DNA of 64,000 bases from Lasiodiplodia sp. COLG20 (GCA_009801085.1 VNWV01000022.1:1-64000), one strand, 5' to 3'. Shown: positions 11,149 through 22,723, counted from the first letter of the stretch. Notes: generated by a model not told the origin, from the sequence alone. Program-made: numbers and translations.

Positions 11149-12603
11149 ATGCTCGCCTCCGTTCTATTGTGCTCCCTCCTCGGCACCTTAGCCGCCAGCG
11201 CGCCGTTACAATCCGTCCGAGCCGCAGCACCGCAACCACCAAGCCAGGACCCATGGTATGAGCAGCCGACCAATATCAGCGACTACGCCCCCGGCGCTAT
11301 TATCCGCTCGCGCCAGGTCGCGAACCAGCTGGAGCCCTTTCTACCCCTTCCAGTCAGCGTGTCTGTTGAGTCGGTGCACCAGTACCTTTTCCGAACAACT
11401 GATAGCCTGGGCAACGCCGTGGCCGCCGCGAGCACGCTCATCAAGCCCTACAACGCCGACCCGGGCAAGCTGTTGTCGTACCAGACGGCGTACGACTCGT
11501 CCAATCCAGACTGTAGCCCCTCATACACGCTGCAGTCCGGATCGGCGCCGGGAGGACTGGGTGGGATTGTCGACCAGAATAGCACGCTGTCGATTGACAC
11601 GCCGTTCGTGAGTAATCCCAGGATAATTATCCCGTTCAATTGCTGACCACCGGCAATGAAGATTGCTGCCTCCCTCAACCAAGGCTGGTACGTCTCTATT
11701 CCAGACTACGAGGGCCTGCAGGCGCACTTCGTCGCAGGCATCATCTCCGGCCATGCGACTCTGGACTCAGTCCGTGCAGCACTCTCTGCGGGCCCGACCG
11801 GCGCCGGCCTCAGCACATCCCCGCGTTACGCCATGTGGGGCTACTCTGGAGGGTCTCTCGCCAGCGAGTGGGCGGCCGAGCTGCAACCATCCTACGCCCC
11901 TGAGCTCGACTTTGCGGGTACTGCGCTCGGCGGCCTGATTGCGAACGTCACGTCCGTCGCCGTGACGATCAACAAGACGCCCTTCGCCGGTCTTGGATTC
12001 TCCGGGATTATTGGGTTGAGCAAAGCGTACCCCGCTCTAGCGGACTTCCTTGACGAGCGCCTGATTCCCGAGAAGAAGGCCGAGTTCTTCTCACGGGGTG
12101 GGGGATGCCTCGTTGGCAACACGGTCGCCGGCGCGGGGCAGGACCTGTTTTCGTACTTCATCAACGGCACCGAAGAGCAGGAAGGCATCCTCCAGGAGCC
12201 CGCTGTGGCGTCGGTGCTCGAGGTCGCGGGCCAGATGGGGCGGCACGGTGTGCCGGCCATGCCGCTGTACGTGTACAAGGCCGTGGGGGATGAAGTCTCG
12301 CCCGCCGTGGACTCGGACCTCGTCATCCAGCAGTTTTGCAGCGAGAACTCAGGGGACGTAACGATTGAGTATTATCGGAATACCTTTGGGGAGCACGCGA
12401 CCGAGTTGATTCTGGGGTCGGCAAATGCGCTGGGCTGGATCAAGAACCGGTTGGATGGGGTAGCGGTGACGGGAGAGGGCACGTGTAAGATCCAGGACGT
12501 CTTCATCTCGGCGGTGACACAGATAGATACGGTGGCGCTGATTGGGTTGGAACTGGTGGCGTTGTTGCAGACGTTGCTGGGTGGGGTTCTTGGGGGTTTG
12601 TAG
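11149..12603 (+). CDS. Secretory lipase (LIP family, PF03583)
   Basis: Two exons, 11149-11607 and 11662-12603, with a 54-bp intron (GTGAGT donor, GCTGACC branch region, AG acceptor), give 466 residues. A signal peptide covers about residues 1-18. The body matches fungal secretory lipases: YDSSNPDCSPSY before the junction, LNQGWYVSIPDYEGL after it, then the nucleophile elbow WGYSGGS with Ser near residue 215. The charge-relay Asp is in KAVGDEVSP and the His in FGEHATELI. The enzyme is expected to hydrolyse triacylglycerols outside the cell. A hydrophobic C-terminal tail (residues ~440-466: VALIGLELVALLQTLLGG) is unusual for a soluble enzyme and could be a membrane or surface anchor. Confidence 0.92.
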
Positions 12604-12929
12604 ACGAAGATGTAACGGTAGGCTCCTTTCTCTAGGCTTCGATGTCATTTCGCGGCGTAGGTGTGCAGCAGGTTCAAGGGACAAGAGTAGGATGGCAATG
12701 ATAGTCCAGAAAAATATTACGTCATTGTGCGATTTACAGTGAGCCCATTACCATCAACTCGGTCACAATTGATAGTTTCAACTGACTACGAGGTTTATCA
12801 TGCTGTATATCCCCTTTGCTATAACATCCACTCGGGTAACTGCCTCGGAGGTGGCACTCGTACTGGTGGTCCTCCCGTTTTCGTCCCACAGAGGCCAGGG
12901 GCGCCTTCTTCCTCATCATCCGGATCCTC

Positions 12930-14231
12930 TCAGCGCCACACTCTCAGCCCTACTTTTACTTTCAAGATATCTGCTACCTTAGACAGAACGTGTTGAGCGT
13001 CGGCTGGGGGATCCCAGTCGTAGATTCCGAAAACAGGGACGCACACTTGGCAAAATGCCTGTCCCTGGTGGTCTTGTTCGAGAATGTGGAGTGTGTCAAG
13101 GCGGGGGAGCTGGTGGGGGGCACGTTGGACAAGGGCGAGGAGCCACTGGTAGGAGGAGCCAGAGGGACCAAGGGCGGTGGTGGCGGTGTCGAATGCCAGA
13201 GTGAGAGAGGCCAGGTTGCGGGGAAGCAGCGATGTTGGGTCTTCACGGTGCGCGGAGTCAATGGAGGGCGGGAAGAAAAACTTGGAGTCAACATTGGCGC
13301 GGGTCAGGTGGGTGAAGGGGCGCAGGTCGAGGCGGGTGCTGTCATGGTGCGGCCATTGGATTGTATCGCCGGAGATGAGTTTCAGGGTTTCGAGCGTCTG
13401 GTAGAGGGGGGCCATGGCGAAGGAAAGGCGTTGCGGTGAGTAGGCGGTGCTCATGATGGGCATGCGGCCATCTATGCAGATGGTTGTGCTGTTGCCAGAG
13501 AGAATTCCGGGTTCGAAAATGTCAAGGTGCTCAACGCCGGCTGAGGTGGCCAGGATCTCCGTCACAGTCTCGTAGGAGAAGTGGGTGTGTAATGAAAGTT
13601 TCACTAGGGGCTTGCGTCGTCGTGGGAGATTCTGGGCGGAGAAGGTATCAGGGAGCACCCGGACAACATGGTAAGCCCAAATGACACCAACTGGTGTAAG
13701 GCACATAAATCGGGCCAGATCAACCAAGGGATTGTCGAAAGAGAGTGTCAGCTCCCAGAGGTGCCTTAGTCTGGAGAGGTCCCAGAAAGCGAGGTCGGCT
13801 CGTCTGGAGAAGTCCAGGCGGTTGCGGTCAATGTCTGTGGATGGTGATATGTATTGTCTGAATGGAGAATTGTAAATGAATAGGGAAAGGTTGCGTGTTT
13901 TCTCAATGGAATGCAGAAACTCAACCGTGTCCGGATGATGCATCTGACTGTTGCCGCCTCTCCAGGATATGCACACATTGCGGATGTAAGAAGTCAACTG
14001 GAGGCCCTTTTGCTTGTCTGGCTGGTTGAGGGTTCGAAACAAGCGATCGAAGCGGTGGTCTGGTTGAGAGTCTTTGAGAGATATCCCGACAGTACGGTAG
14101 AGCAACGGGGTTGCAATTCTGGAGAGTAAGCTACAAGTTAGCGCGAGTGCGCGAAGTGTCGGGCGGTGGTCTTCAAGGTGAGAAAGGACCAGGGTAAGTA
14201 CGTCTTCATTCAGATCGCTGAATCGTGCCAT
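12930..14231 (-). CDS. F-box protein
   Basis: Single-exon gene for 433 residues. The ATG at 14231 is preferred over an upstream in-frame ATG at 14405, because the F-box begins immediately after it (FSDLNEDVLTLVLSHLED, then LALTCSLLSRIATPLLYRTV). After the F-box (about residues 3-50) the protein shows irregular leucine-rich stretches (LRHLWELTLSFDN, LPRLDTLHILEQD) as in fungal F-box/LRR-like proteins. F-box proteins bind Skp1 and bring substrates to SCF ubiquitin ligases; the substrate here is unknown. Fungal subtelomeres often carry expanded, poorly conserved F-box families, and this window has three. Confidence 0.82.
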   Translation of the reverse strand: MARFSDLNEDVLTLVLSHLEDHRPTLRALALTCSLLSRIATPLLYRTVGISLKDSQPDHRFDRLFRTLNQPDKQKGLQLTSYIRNVCISWRGGNSQMHHPDTVEFLHSIEKTRNLSLFIYNSPFRQYISPSTDIDRNRLDFSRRADLAFWDLSRLRHLWELTLSFDNPLVDLARFMCLTPVGVIWAYHVVRVLPDTFSAQNLPRRRKPLVKLSLHTHFSYETVTEILATSAGVEHLDIFEPGILSGNSTTICIDGRMPIMSTAYSPQRLSFAMAPLYQTLETLKLISGDTIQWPHHDSTRLDLRPFTHLTRANVDSKFFFPPSIDSAHREDPTSLLPRNLASLTLAFDTATTALGPSGSSYQWLLALVQRAPHQLPRLDTLHILEQDHQGQAFCQVCVPVFGIYDWDPPADAQHVLSKVADILKVKVGLRVWR

Positions 14232-16664
14232 GGCTGGACTGGTGTTGGAGAGGTTTGAAGATGTGTGAGGGCAGGTGGAGCGCCACTCTTGATTTATGTA
14301 TGTTGAGAGAAATGTGGGTTTTGCTTTTAGGCAACAGTGGCGGTGGCCTAAAACCGGTACCGTGCTGCCATGCCGGAGCTTGCGACGAAGGATCTCGGCA
14401 AGCACTTAGTTCTGCGGTAGTTGCCATAGAATCGTACAATATATCTCACAGCAGTTGCAAGTGCCTAAAGCCTACCGTAAAACTACGGCGGGCGCAGCGG
14501 CACTTTACGCTGAACCTCCGAGGGCCCGTGTGGACAATTGCATACATGATGCATCATTGCTGTTCGTTTCCTCGAGCAAAGCACAATTAAATATATTTAA
14601 CAGCTTGCACTTTAAAGCCGCCTGATGGAAGTTTCTTAGAACCTGCTTACTTCTTACGAGCTCGAGAATCGGCGAGATGAGGCACATGGCCATAGCAGAC
14701 AGCATCATGCTGTTTGCTACATATGCGCCAACTCTTCTTCACCACATTGCCATCCATTACCTTCTCCGGCTTCGCCCTCAAATCCGCCTTCCCTCTTCTA
14801 TATCTGGCCAACGTGATAAAGACATTGGTAAGATGTCTCTGGTAAGTGCCGCTCACGATGTATCAAGTGTTCCATTCAGCCAACATTACGCCTTCGAACA
14901 AAGCCAGGGAAAAGATTGCTGAAAAAGAACTAGCGATGTATTGCTTCGTGGATGCTGTGGCCTACGACGGTTGAAAACAGCCACTGTAAGGTAACTAGCG
15001 TTGGTCGCGACCGTAGTGGCACCGTAGTGGCAGCATTTTGCAAACCCGTTATTTCTAGGTGCGAAAATTCAAGTCCTACGTAACGATGGTTGAGCAAAAG
15101 CTGCAAGAACCTAGCATGTGACTAGAATCAGCCTCTGTTAGTAATTGTCGACTTCTGCACCCATTATTTTGCAAAAGTCGAGAAATGATTTGAGAATCTT
15201 AACCCCCTCGACCAGTAAGCCAACTTCATTTCCAGTTGCAAACCTACATCAACGTAGTGGGCGATGAGACGAAAAGGCGTGATTGGTGAAGAGCTGAAAG
15301 GTCTGAGCTGGGGTGGTTAACCTCGAATATTTCCCAAGGGATGCCATGGAAAGGGGCCAAGAGAGCTGGGACCTTGGCAAATGGGAGATTAAGATAAGGA
15401 GGCGGACGGAGAAAGCAAGGCGATGGTTTCATGCCCACCAGCGCGTGAGGCGGGAATGTAACGGCAGCGTCCATGCCTGCATCCTCTAATGGCAGAGATG
15501 ACGCTGCGACGGCGGCGTTGGAAGGAGTAGCGTACAAGTGAGTTTGGGGGCGATGGGCGAGCCATGCGGCTGATAGCATTGCATGCACTCGTCTGTGTTG
15601 GTTCAGTGGGCTTGGTCGATGACGAACTTTACACTGATGCTGCATCAACGCTTATAGCTGTCGATCAAATAAAAAGCTCAAATGCATGCTGTAGGGAGGT
15701 GCCTCAAAGGGGTTTGTGTCGCTCACACCGAGAGGATTGCAGTTGCTGCCCACCGGTTTTGTTTCGTCGCACTGTTACAATTTTATTCTTGGGTACCGTT
15801 CTAGCCGGTCTTCTCCGGACCTTCTACGTCGATTCTATGCTTCCTGCAATTTCCACATCCAGCATGAAATTTCCTATGATTGCTAAGCGCTTGGGGCGGC
15901 CGGTAACCGGTGTCGATCACGGTTGGGGAACCACGTGGCGGACGGACAACCCACGTGGCGGAAGAATACGGGATCTTACCGGATCAAGGGAAGCCGAGGG
16001 AACGCCTCGAGTATAAAATGCGTGTAGCCAGGCATGCGGCTCCGCCAGGACGCACTACTGTGCACTAGAAGTCAGCTAGCGTGTGTGGCTTACCGGCGCG
16101 CCATTTCGTTTCGGGCCGTTTCTCGTATGTGTGTGTTGCCGTTGCAGCATTCTAGAGATAGCCCGTGATAAGACGCAAAATTCGTCAAAACTCCGCGTGA
16201 TAGCAGATTCCTTAACAGTGGATTTGGGTAGTTGAAGTCGGCCTAAGCATGCGCGGATCCGGACGCGATATCCATGTGGGTCCATGAGGATCTTAGACTG
16301 CATGCATGGCACGGACCTACTGTAAGCCGTGATGTTGACTCGAGAAAAGGGAATTCTCTATCGCTCCGGTAAGCCTTTGCCACCTAGCGCCACGAGTGAG
16401 TGAGTTGCGTGGACCCCTTCATCAAAATAAATAACCTCAGGACGCCCATGTTTCTTCATGGGGTTCAGCAAGCCGCAGCCGACGTGCCACAGTTGCCAAA
16501 TATTCCACACGGCATTTCTGCCACTGGAATCCCGTTTCAAGGTACGCATATTCCATACAGCCTTGGCAACCCCTTTTCGTCGCTGACGATGAATATGGTT
16601 TAGTGATTGCGCTCAGTTTCCCCGAGGAACACAGCTGCAATTACCACGAAGCCTTACGAGCGCT
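14232..16664. other. Long intergenic region, no secure gene
   Basis: Short frames occur on both strands (for example 15564-16016 plus and 15244-15648 minus), but none has a recognisable domain, and they overlap each other. The stretch holds a candidate promoter at about 15931-16018, described separately. A 10-bp direct repeat (CGTAGTGGCA) occurs twice near 15010-15031. Confidence 0.4.
15931..16018 (+). promoter_or_regulatory. Tandem CCACGTGGCGGA pair with TATA box
   Basis: The 12-bp word CCACGTGGCGGA occurs at 15931 and again at 15951, a 20-bp period of about two helical turns. Each copy contains the palindrome CACGTG, the E-box bound by bHLH factors. About 50 bp downstream is TATAAAA (16012-16018). 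The next gene on this strand is the Pmp3-like gene at 16665, so this could be its distal promoter with a long 5' UTR, or the promoter of an unrecognised transcript. Confidence 0.4.
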
Positions 16665-16949
16665 ATGGTGAGTCCGTTTATGAAAGAAGCTGCTGCACAT
16701 TCTGACGGATTTACGCAGGCTTCAACTGGCGACTATTGCTGGGCATTCTTTTGTCCGCCTGCGGCGGTCGTTCTACAGCGAGACTTCGGCACCGATGCTC
16801 TTATCAACATAGGCCTCTGCTGCCTCGGGTGGATCCCAGGAATCGTCCGTAAGTTCTGCCACTGCGATAAGTAGGTAACGCTGCTCACATCAACTACAGA
16901 CGCTTACTACATCGTTTCTCATACCGGCGACATGGACGAAATAGTATAA
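16665..16949 (+). CDS. Pmp3/UPF0057 membrane proteolipid, 60 aa
   Basis: Three exons rebuild a 60-residue protein: 16665-16667 (the ATG alone), 16719-16848 and 16900-16949. Both introns are 51 bp with good signals (GTGAGT and GTAAGT donors, AG acceptors). The product starts MASTGDYC and has two membrane segments, WAFFCPPAAVVLQ and DALINIGLCCLGWIPGIV, then HAYYIVSH. This is the PF01679 (Pmp3, RCI2-like) pattern: a Pro-rich first helix, a charged loop, and GWIPG..HA in the second helix. Family members sit in the plasma membrane and help maintain membrane potential and salt tolerance. Intron 1 is a multiple of three without a stop, so retention would give a 77-aa form with 17 extra N-terminal residues. 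Confidence 0.85.
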
Positions 16950-17476
16950 TTTTCATTTGTAAATTTAATGAATGTTTGTTAGCAAAAAAATAATGTAATA
17001 CGCGTCACTGCTTATCGAAATTGCTTCAACGCCGGGCAGAGCACCATGTATCCAAGGGCGACTGCTACAAACATGTGCTTTATACAGTAGAGATGTGAGA
17101 TGATGTAGTTATAGAAGTGCCCGCAGCGATCGTAATCCTGACAGAAGTGGACTCGGCTTTTTAACGAGATGACTGTGAATCAAAGGATCGCACTTGTCTC
17201 TTGATCGAACCGGATGAGATTCAAGGATGGTGATGCATCAAATGTGTGGTAGTTAATCGTCCTCTTGACAGTGGAGATGTGGGTGGGGCGCGTGCCATGG
17301 GAGGATGCCAAGATTTGCCAGGAATTCTAGACCAGCATCGACTTCCAGCAGCAATTCCCATCAGCGACGAATTCCCAGCAACGAAGTCTACTAGCAACGC
17401 CCAGCAGTAACAGCAGCGACTCAGCAGCGACGGTACAGCAACACGTAGCAGCAACGACTAACAATAGCGACAGGCC
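16950..17476. other. Intergenic with AGCA-rich leader
   Basis: No gene seen. From about 17335 to 17465 there is an imperfect AGCAAC/CAGCAG repeat, probably in the 5' UTR of the F-box gene at 17477. Confidence 0.45.
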
Positions 17477-18934
17477 ATGACTTTTTCCCACGTGCGAAAC
17501 AGCGGAGAGTCTTCTTTCCAGCCGCAGGAACTCGCCGAAAGCAATCCCGACACGCATACCACCCGGCAATATCTCGGTGCTGAGCTTCCTACTGAGCTTA
17601 CATGCGCAATTGCAACCTTCTTAGGCATCAACGATATCTTGTCCCTCCGCCTTGTATGCCGGAATCTTAACACTCAACTGCACGACACTTTCATCGACCT
17701 CTGTCCTGTTACAGCTGCAACTACAGTCACCAACCTTACCAGGCCCTGCCTGGATGCCTTTCTCGCTGCGTGTCAGCATCCAAACTACGCACACAAGATT
17801 AAAAAGCTTGAGATCCTCTCCGAGTGGCCTACTCCACTTGGTGCTGAGGTCGCCACGCTGCTCAGCGCAGTTTTGGTGCTGCTGCAGAAGCTGAACACAG
17901 TGGCGATCGTGTCCGCTGAGCTAAGCCCAGTTGCGCCATTACGGATCCTACCAGGCAGCCTGCAGGCTTCAGATCCATCAGGCACAAATCAAATGTACGT
18001 ATACGACTACCCCCAGCGTACTTTCAACACCGTGATGCGAGCGCTGGCGGCTGTGGAAGGGGGACTGTCGCTGGACCGCTTCGAAATGCGCATGAGGCCG
18101 GGCGCGGTGTTGGATCCTGGAGCAAAGATGTTCAGTGCCTCTGCAATCGGTGGAAGACGCGGCAGCGACAGTACAGAGGGACCATTGATGACCATTCAAA
18201 TGGAGGAAGTGTGTCATCAGGAAGAGAATAGAGGCTCAATGCAGAACGAAGATGGTTTCTGGCGCGGCCTTGCCGACTCGTTTGCGAATCTCAATACTCT
18301 TTCTCTGGTGCTGCAGTCGGATGATCCCGCAATCATGCCGCCACTGCGCGGTTTCTTCGCACTGTTTCCTCGCTTACGTTCACTTCGCCTGGACCTACAG
18401 GCTCAGTATGGCTGGAGCGACGGTTGGAAATATGACATCAACCCGGCTTTTTCCACGACGAGGTTCACAGCTCTTGAGCGCCTAGAGCTGTACTGCTTCA
18501 ACATTCCATCCGCCTGGGAGTTGTTGCATTTCATCGAGCCTTTTACAAAGACCCTCCAGCTACTATCATTTGGTGGCGCCACTTTCCACCGGGGTGAAAA
18601 TTGGCAGAGCGCTGACTGGGTTGTGTTTTTCCAGGGTCTTCTGGATTTGCTGGTTCGAGAGAAGATGCCTTTGAAAGAAATGTTCCTTCGAGATTTGTAC
18701 CAGGACACCCACTATGACGGTGGGCCAGATCCGGCTTTAGTACGTTTTGTTGAACAAGAAGAGAAGTGGGGCTGGAATCGAAAGGAGCGTTTCAAGGATG
18801 TCGAATGGCTGAAAGGAAATCATCCGGGAAATGATGAGGATGCGGATGAGGATGTTGTGTATCTGAGTGGAATCGACACCATACGAGAAGCGCTGCCTGA
18901 TTTGATTGAGGCAATCGTGTTGGACCCCGAATGA
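17477..18934 (+). CDS. F-box protein
   Basis: Intact single-exon frame of 485 residues. An F-box is seen at about residues 32-75 (GAELPTELTCAIATFLGIND, then LSLRLVCRNLNTQLHDTF), preceded by a polar N-terminal extension. The remainder shows scattered leucine-rich segments (LRSLRLDLQAQYGW, LERLELYCFNIPSAW) and an acidic tail (NDEDADEDVVY). Expected to act as an SCF adaptor; target unknown. It is not closely similar to the F-box gene at 12.9 kb beyond the F-box itself, so a recent tandem duplication is unlikely. The start is the first ATG; an upstream AGCA-rich leader supports it. Confidence 0.82.
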   Translation: MTFSHVRNSGESSFQPQELAESNPDTHTTRQYLGAELPTELTCAIATFLGINDILSLRLVCRNLNTQLHDTFIDLCPVTAATTVTNLTRPCLDAFLAACQHPNYAHKIKKLEILSEWPTPLGAEVATLLSAVLVLLQKLNTVAIVSAELSPVAPLRILPGSLQASDPSGTNQMYVYDYPQRTFNTVMRALAAVEGGLSLDRFEMRMRPGAVLDPGAKMFSASAIGGRRGSDSTEGPLMTIQMEEVCHQEENRGSMQNEDGFWRGLADSFANLNTLSLVLQSDDPAIMPPLRGFFALFPRLRSLRLDLQAQYGWSDGWKYDINPAFSTTRFTALERLELYCFNIPSAWELLHFIEPFTKTLQLLSFGGATFHRGENWQSADWVVFFQGLLDLLVREKMPLKEMFLRDLYQDTHYDGGPDPALVRFVEQEEKWGWNRKERFKDVEWLKGNHPGNDEDADEDVVYLSGIDTIREALPDLIEAIVLDPE

Positions 18935-19946
18935 GTGTAAATCGAAGACGATTTAGCTTGCACTTGTAACTCATCTATTACCGTCATAAAAGGACATCTA
19001 CAATCTCATCGCAATAAACTTGTCGGATGGCTAGTCTGCTTATGCATGCAACCTGAATCCAAAATCAGGGGGGAAGTCTTGCCGGGATTATTACCTGCTC
19101 GAACTTCAATGAAAGTGATGCACCTACAATATAAGCTGGAACAGGCCCACCCGATGCTAAGCTTGACTTATCGACCGTAAAAAGAGAGAAAGACGGGGTG
19201 GTTCGTAGTTACGGGAAAGATGGCCCGTAATTTAGAAATTCCGTTAGAAAAACAAGCGGTTAGAGTTTTGATTCGTAAAGGAAACGAATTCTAAAACAAT
19301 ATTAGCTACCGCAATGCTTCCGCTTTATATATGCTCTCTTAAAGTAAAGGTGCCGGAAGGGGAGCTACAACTAGCAGAATAGTATCAAGTAATACGGCCG
19401 CCCTGATGACGAAAGCGATAGTAACGACAATAAATAGATAGTATATGGTGCCTCTAACAGCTTCGCCAATATTTTCAACTCTATTAATAAGGTCCCTTTG
19501 TAACAACTAGAATAATCTAGCCGTTTCACTCTCGCCTTCAGCGGCTTTGAAAAATCAAAATCAATTCCTTATTTAGCGCGAAAGTACGATCTCTAAAAAC
19601 TCCTCGGATCGTCCGAGACTACTGCGTGGCGCTCTACTAAGTAAAACAAAATCACTTCAATTCTAGCTGGTGTTTAATCCGAGGTATTTGTTGGCAGCTT
19701 TGCCAGCCTCACCAATCTTCTCTCCGTTGGGCCATTGGAAACCAGACCTTGAAGAGGGGACGCATTTAAGATTTTGCTATCAGTCAGCATGACTGATTCC
19801 CATGTCCTGCTTGACGAGATTATGATAGTCCAGATGTTTCTCGACGGCACGTTGGAGTAGAAAAGAAGCAATCATCGAACCTGTTAGCTCTAGCAATCGA
19901 GTTCATCATATGAAAGGAAACTCTGAAAGAGGACCACAAATACACC
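18935..19946. other. Intergenic, partly AT-rich
   Basis: No gene recognised. A frame at about 19219-19293 (starting MARNLEIPLEKQAVRVLIRK) resembles the start of a Tc1/pogo-type transposase helix-turn-helix but stops at once. The region to about 19660 is AT-rich and may be a degraded element. Low certainty. Confidence 0.3.
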
Positions 19947-22209
19947 CTACGACACCTCCAACCTCTCCAGCCCCTTCAAAGCTGTTGTCGAAAGCTGTAA
20001 GTTCACTAAACCCAAATGTTGCTGTGACCCGTGTGCATCATCCTCCATAAAACTCCCTGCGGCCACCTTCTTCCCGGCTCTTACGCGCGTCACCTTAAAC
20101 GCTCGGGCTGGGTCGAAAATTCCGCACCAGACGATGTCGTCCTGCGAAACCTTCAGTGCATCCGCCGCCGTCTTCGGGCTCAGTAAGCCCAATTGCTGGA
20201 CCAGACGGTACACTGCCTCGGAGCCGAACATGATATCAAAGGTGATCTCGTACGGGCCGGCATTCTTGGACCGCAGGACGCTCGCAAGATGGCCCAGCTT
20301 TGTGGGGGAAACATATTTCTTGGGGTCTGATGGTCTGGGATTTGAGGAGGCGTTGGGCTTATCCTGCTGGCTAGGTGTCCCATTCTTCAAGGCTTGAGGG
20401 AGAGGAAATGGCCTGTCCAAGGGTGGAGACAGCCCGGCTCTTCCTTTGCCAAGAATTGACACAGTATGTGAAAATATGGAGGTTGCAGCTCTGGTGTTGC
20501 GGAAGTCACCACAACTGCCATCTTGTGCCTCCTCGCTTGGCTGAAGTCGTTCTTACCCATCTCTCAGATCCATAAGATGGTAAATTGAAAACTTCGGGCA
20601 TGGTCCCAATGGGATCTCTGTCTTTCCGCCGATGCCAAACGCAAAGTTCCCTGATGTTGCCTTCTGTCCCGGATACGCCGCATGCTGTCAAAGAATTAGC
20701 CATTTTGTTTTCACAGCGTACAGTAGAAACACAAAGCTTACAGTGGTGGCGATGCGGGCAGTGCATGCCAAACTTGTCGCGAGTTGCTGCGAAGGGGCGA
20801 GAGCTTCTCCGATCAAGAAAATCTCCGAGCTTGGCGGAGCCTGTCTTCCATATACATGGAAGTCGAGCTCCCAGCAACCAGAATGATCGCGGTGCTGTGC
20901 GGCCACGTAGGCCTTGAATCGCTCGAGTAAAGTGTCCAGCTGGTCGATGAGGATTGCTGTCTCAGGTTAGCATCACTTCTCATAAGGCAATGTCGTAGTA
21001 AAGGCTGAGTCAAAGCTGCAACCCGGAAGAAAAGTAAAAGAATGAAGTGAGGTTGGGGAATATAAGTTGAAAACGGAAGGTTCATCTTACGGTCTCTGAC
21101 GCTGCCCATAAACATGGACCGATATCCAATTGTCGTTGAACCCTCCAGCTTTATTTGATACGGCATCCCATTGCTTTTTGAATAATGAAATGAGCTTCCG
21201 CGGACTCTGACAGTCCTGCCATCGCTCAGCTGCTCATAAGTCGCGCTGGTCACATCCAAGTAGCCGCCGGGACCGTGCAGCAGATCCGGTCGGCTCTTCT
21301 AATATAGCGTATGCGCCGCAACGGACACCGGTGTGCATCGCGCCTCCAAACTTAGAGGGGTGATATCAAACGTGCCGTCTTGGTACACGCTCGCGACGGC
21401 GCCGTGCGATTTCGGTTGTGCGCAGATGCCGCCGCACTCCATGATCTCGCCCATGTGTGAGAAGCCTCCCAATAGTGTCTCGACTGGAGGTGAGCTCACG
21501 CCATCTTTGATCCTGATGGAAAGGAAGGATGCGTATGCGATGTAGGGCGCAGGGTCGTACGCACGGCCCCCGACGATGACATCGAAGTCAGGGTGCGCGG
21601 TCATGGCGTCAATGAAAGGCTCGGGGCCCATCTGGCTCACGATGGTGTTGGCTTAGTTGATGTCTTCTTCTGTCAAGGGAGGCACACATGGTCCACAGCC
21701 GATTATGGCACCGGCTCGGAGGCGATCGCGGACTAAGCTCTTTTCGATACCTGAGAAGATGACAACGGTCTTGAAGCGGCAGCGCCTAGAGCATAATTAG
21801 CGAAGGTACGCTGTAAATAATCAAGCCAGAGAGCTGACTCGTTCTTCTCCTGCTCTGCAATTTCCTCAATGACTTGGAGAATCTCTTTCACATGATCATC
21901 GCTTCCGTCGCCGCCAGCGGAGGAGAAAATCAAGGGAACATGGAAGGTGTCAACCAGGCCTAGAAGCTTTGTAAGGTCTCTGGTGTATGCCTCCCGTGGG
22001 CACGACATGCATCCCAAGGCCAGTTTCGAAGGACCGCTGTCCGTGGATCCCGAGTCGAGGATGATAGCGGTCGGGATGTTTGTTGCTACAAGCTTTGCCA
22101 GCATGTCTGCGGTCTGCAACTCGTCAAATCCAAAGCCCAGCATACCAACCGGTGTGACGATGTGGCAGAGGGGTGATGGGCCATTGTGGTGCGAATTCCC
22201 GTCGGACAT
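19947..22209 (-). pseudogene. AtuA-like (DUF1446) plus DUF4387 fusion, two in-frame stops
   Basis: Five exons can be joined: 22209-21839, 21785-21091, 20956-20742, 20684-20557 and about 20439-19947 (~633 codons). The first ~460 codons match the acyclic-terpene-utilisation AtuA family: LCHIVTPVGMLGFGFDE, IILDSGSTDSGPSKL, MSCPREAYTRDL, GGDGSDDH, CGPCVPPLTEEDI, VGGRAYDPAPY, MECGGICAQPKSHG, then FHVYG and YPGQKATSGNFAF. The C-terminal part is DUF4387 (LGHLASVLRSKNAGPYEITF, SFMEDDAHGSQQHLGLV). Such proteins are tied to catabolism of branched isoprenoid acids. Two stops interrupt an otherwise conserved frame: TAA at 21655-21653 (after EEDIN) and TAG at 21301-21299 (after VAAHTLY, where Glu is usual). 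Everything else is intact, so inactivation looks recent. The start at 22209 is chosen over an in-frame ATG at 22278. Confidence 0.8.
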
Positions 22210-22723
22210 GGTGGAAGATTGAAGCCGCTGAAGCTTTAACACAGACTCGACGATAGTCTGATCTTTTATGCTGCACAAGTATCTTGCATAGCCCGCAGCT
22301 GTACAGCTCTCATGTGCAATCAGTTCTCAACGCTGCAGTCCGCGTAAGGTTATGTGGTGGAATGTTACGTCGGACACGGACTCAGACACGGATTTCCGAC
22401 ACGGACTCCGTGCTTGCGTCGCAAGTCCGTTCCTTGATTGGCAACCCGCACCTTGGCGCCAAGTTTGCTGATGCTCAGCCTCCCAGCACACCACTACCTC
22501 TGCCGTTGTCTTTGGCTCAAGTTGAGACTTGCTTACCTGCATCTAAGATATTTACGCGTCCTAAATGCCTCGGTGCAATAAAATCATCGAGGCTGTGTGC
22601 GAAGTGATTGTTGAGGATATATGGCTATAAGGAGAAGCGCTCTTGCATGTCTAATTCTTCAGTGTACCAATTGTCCATTTCGCAATTTTTTGTTGAGATT
22701 TGCTCTAGCTTCAACCCACCAAA
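22210..22723. other. Shared upstream region of the AtuA-like gene and the transporter
   Basis: A 514-bp divergent intergenic region. Around 22370-22413 the word GACACGGA (or close variants) occurs about four times, a possible regulator-binding cluster or a small minisatellite. No gene is present. Confidence 0.45.

Noticed and set aside
15564..16016. A 150-codon plus-strand frame
   Set aside because: No domain, spans the putative promoter, and overlaps another frame antisense; left as intergenic.
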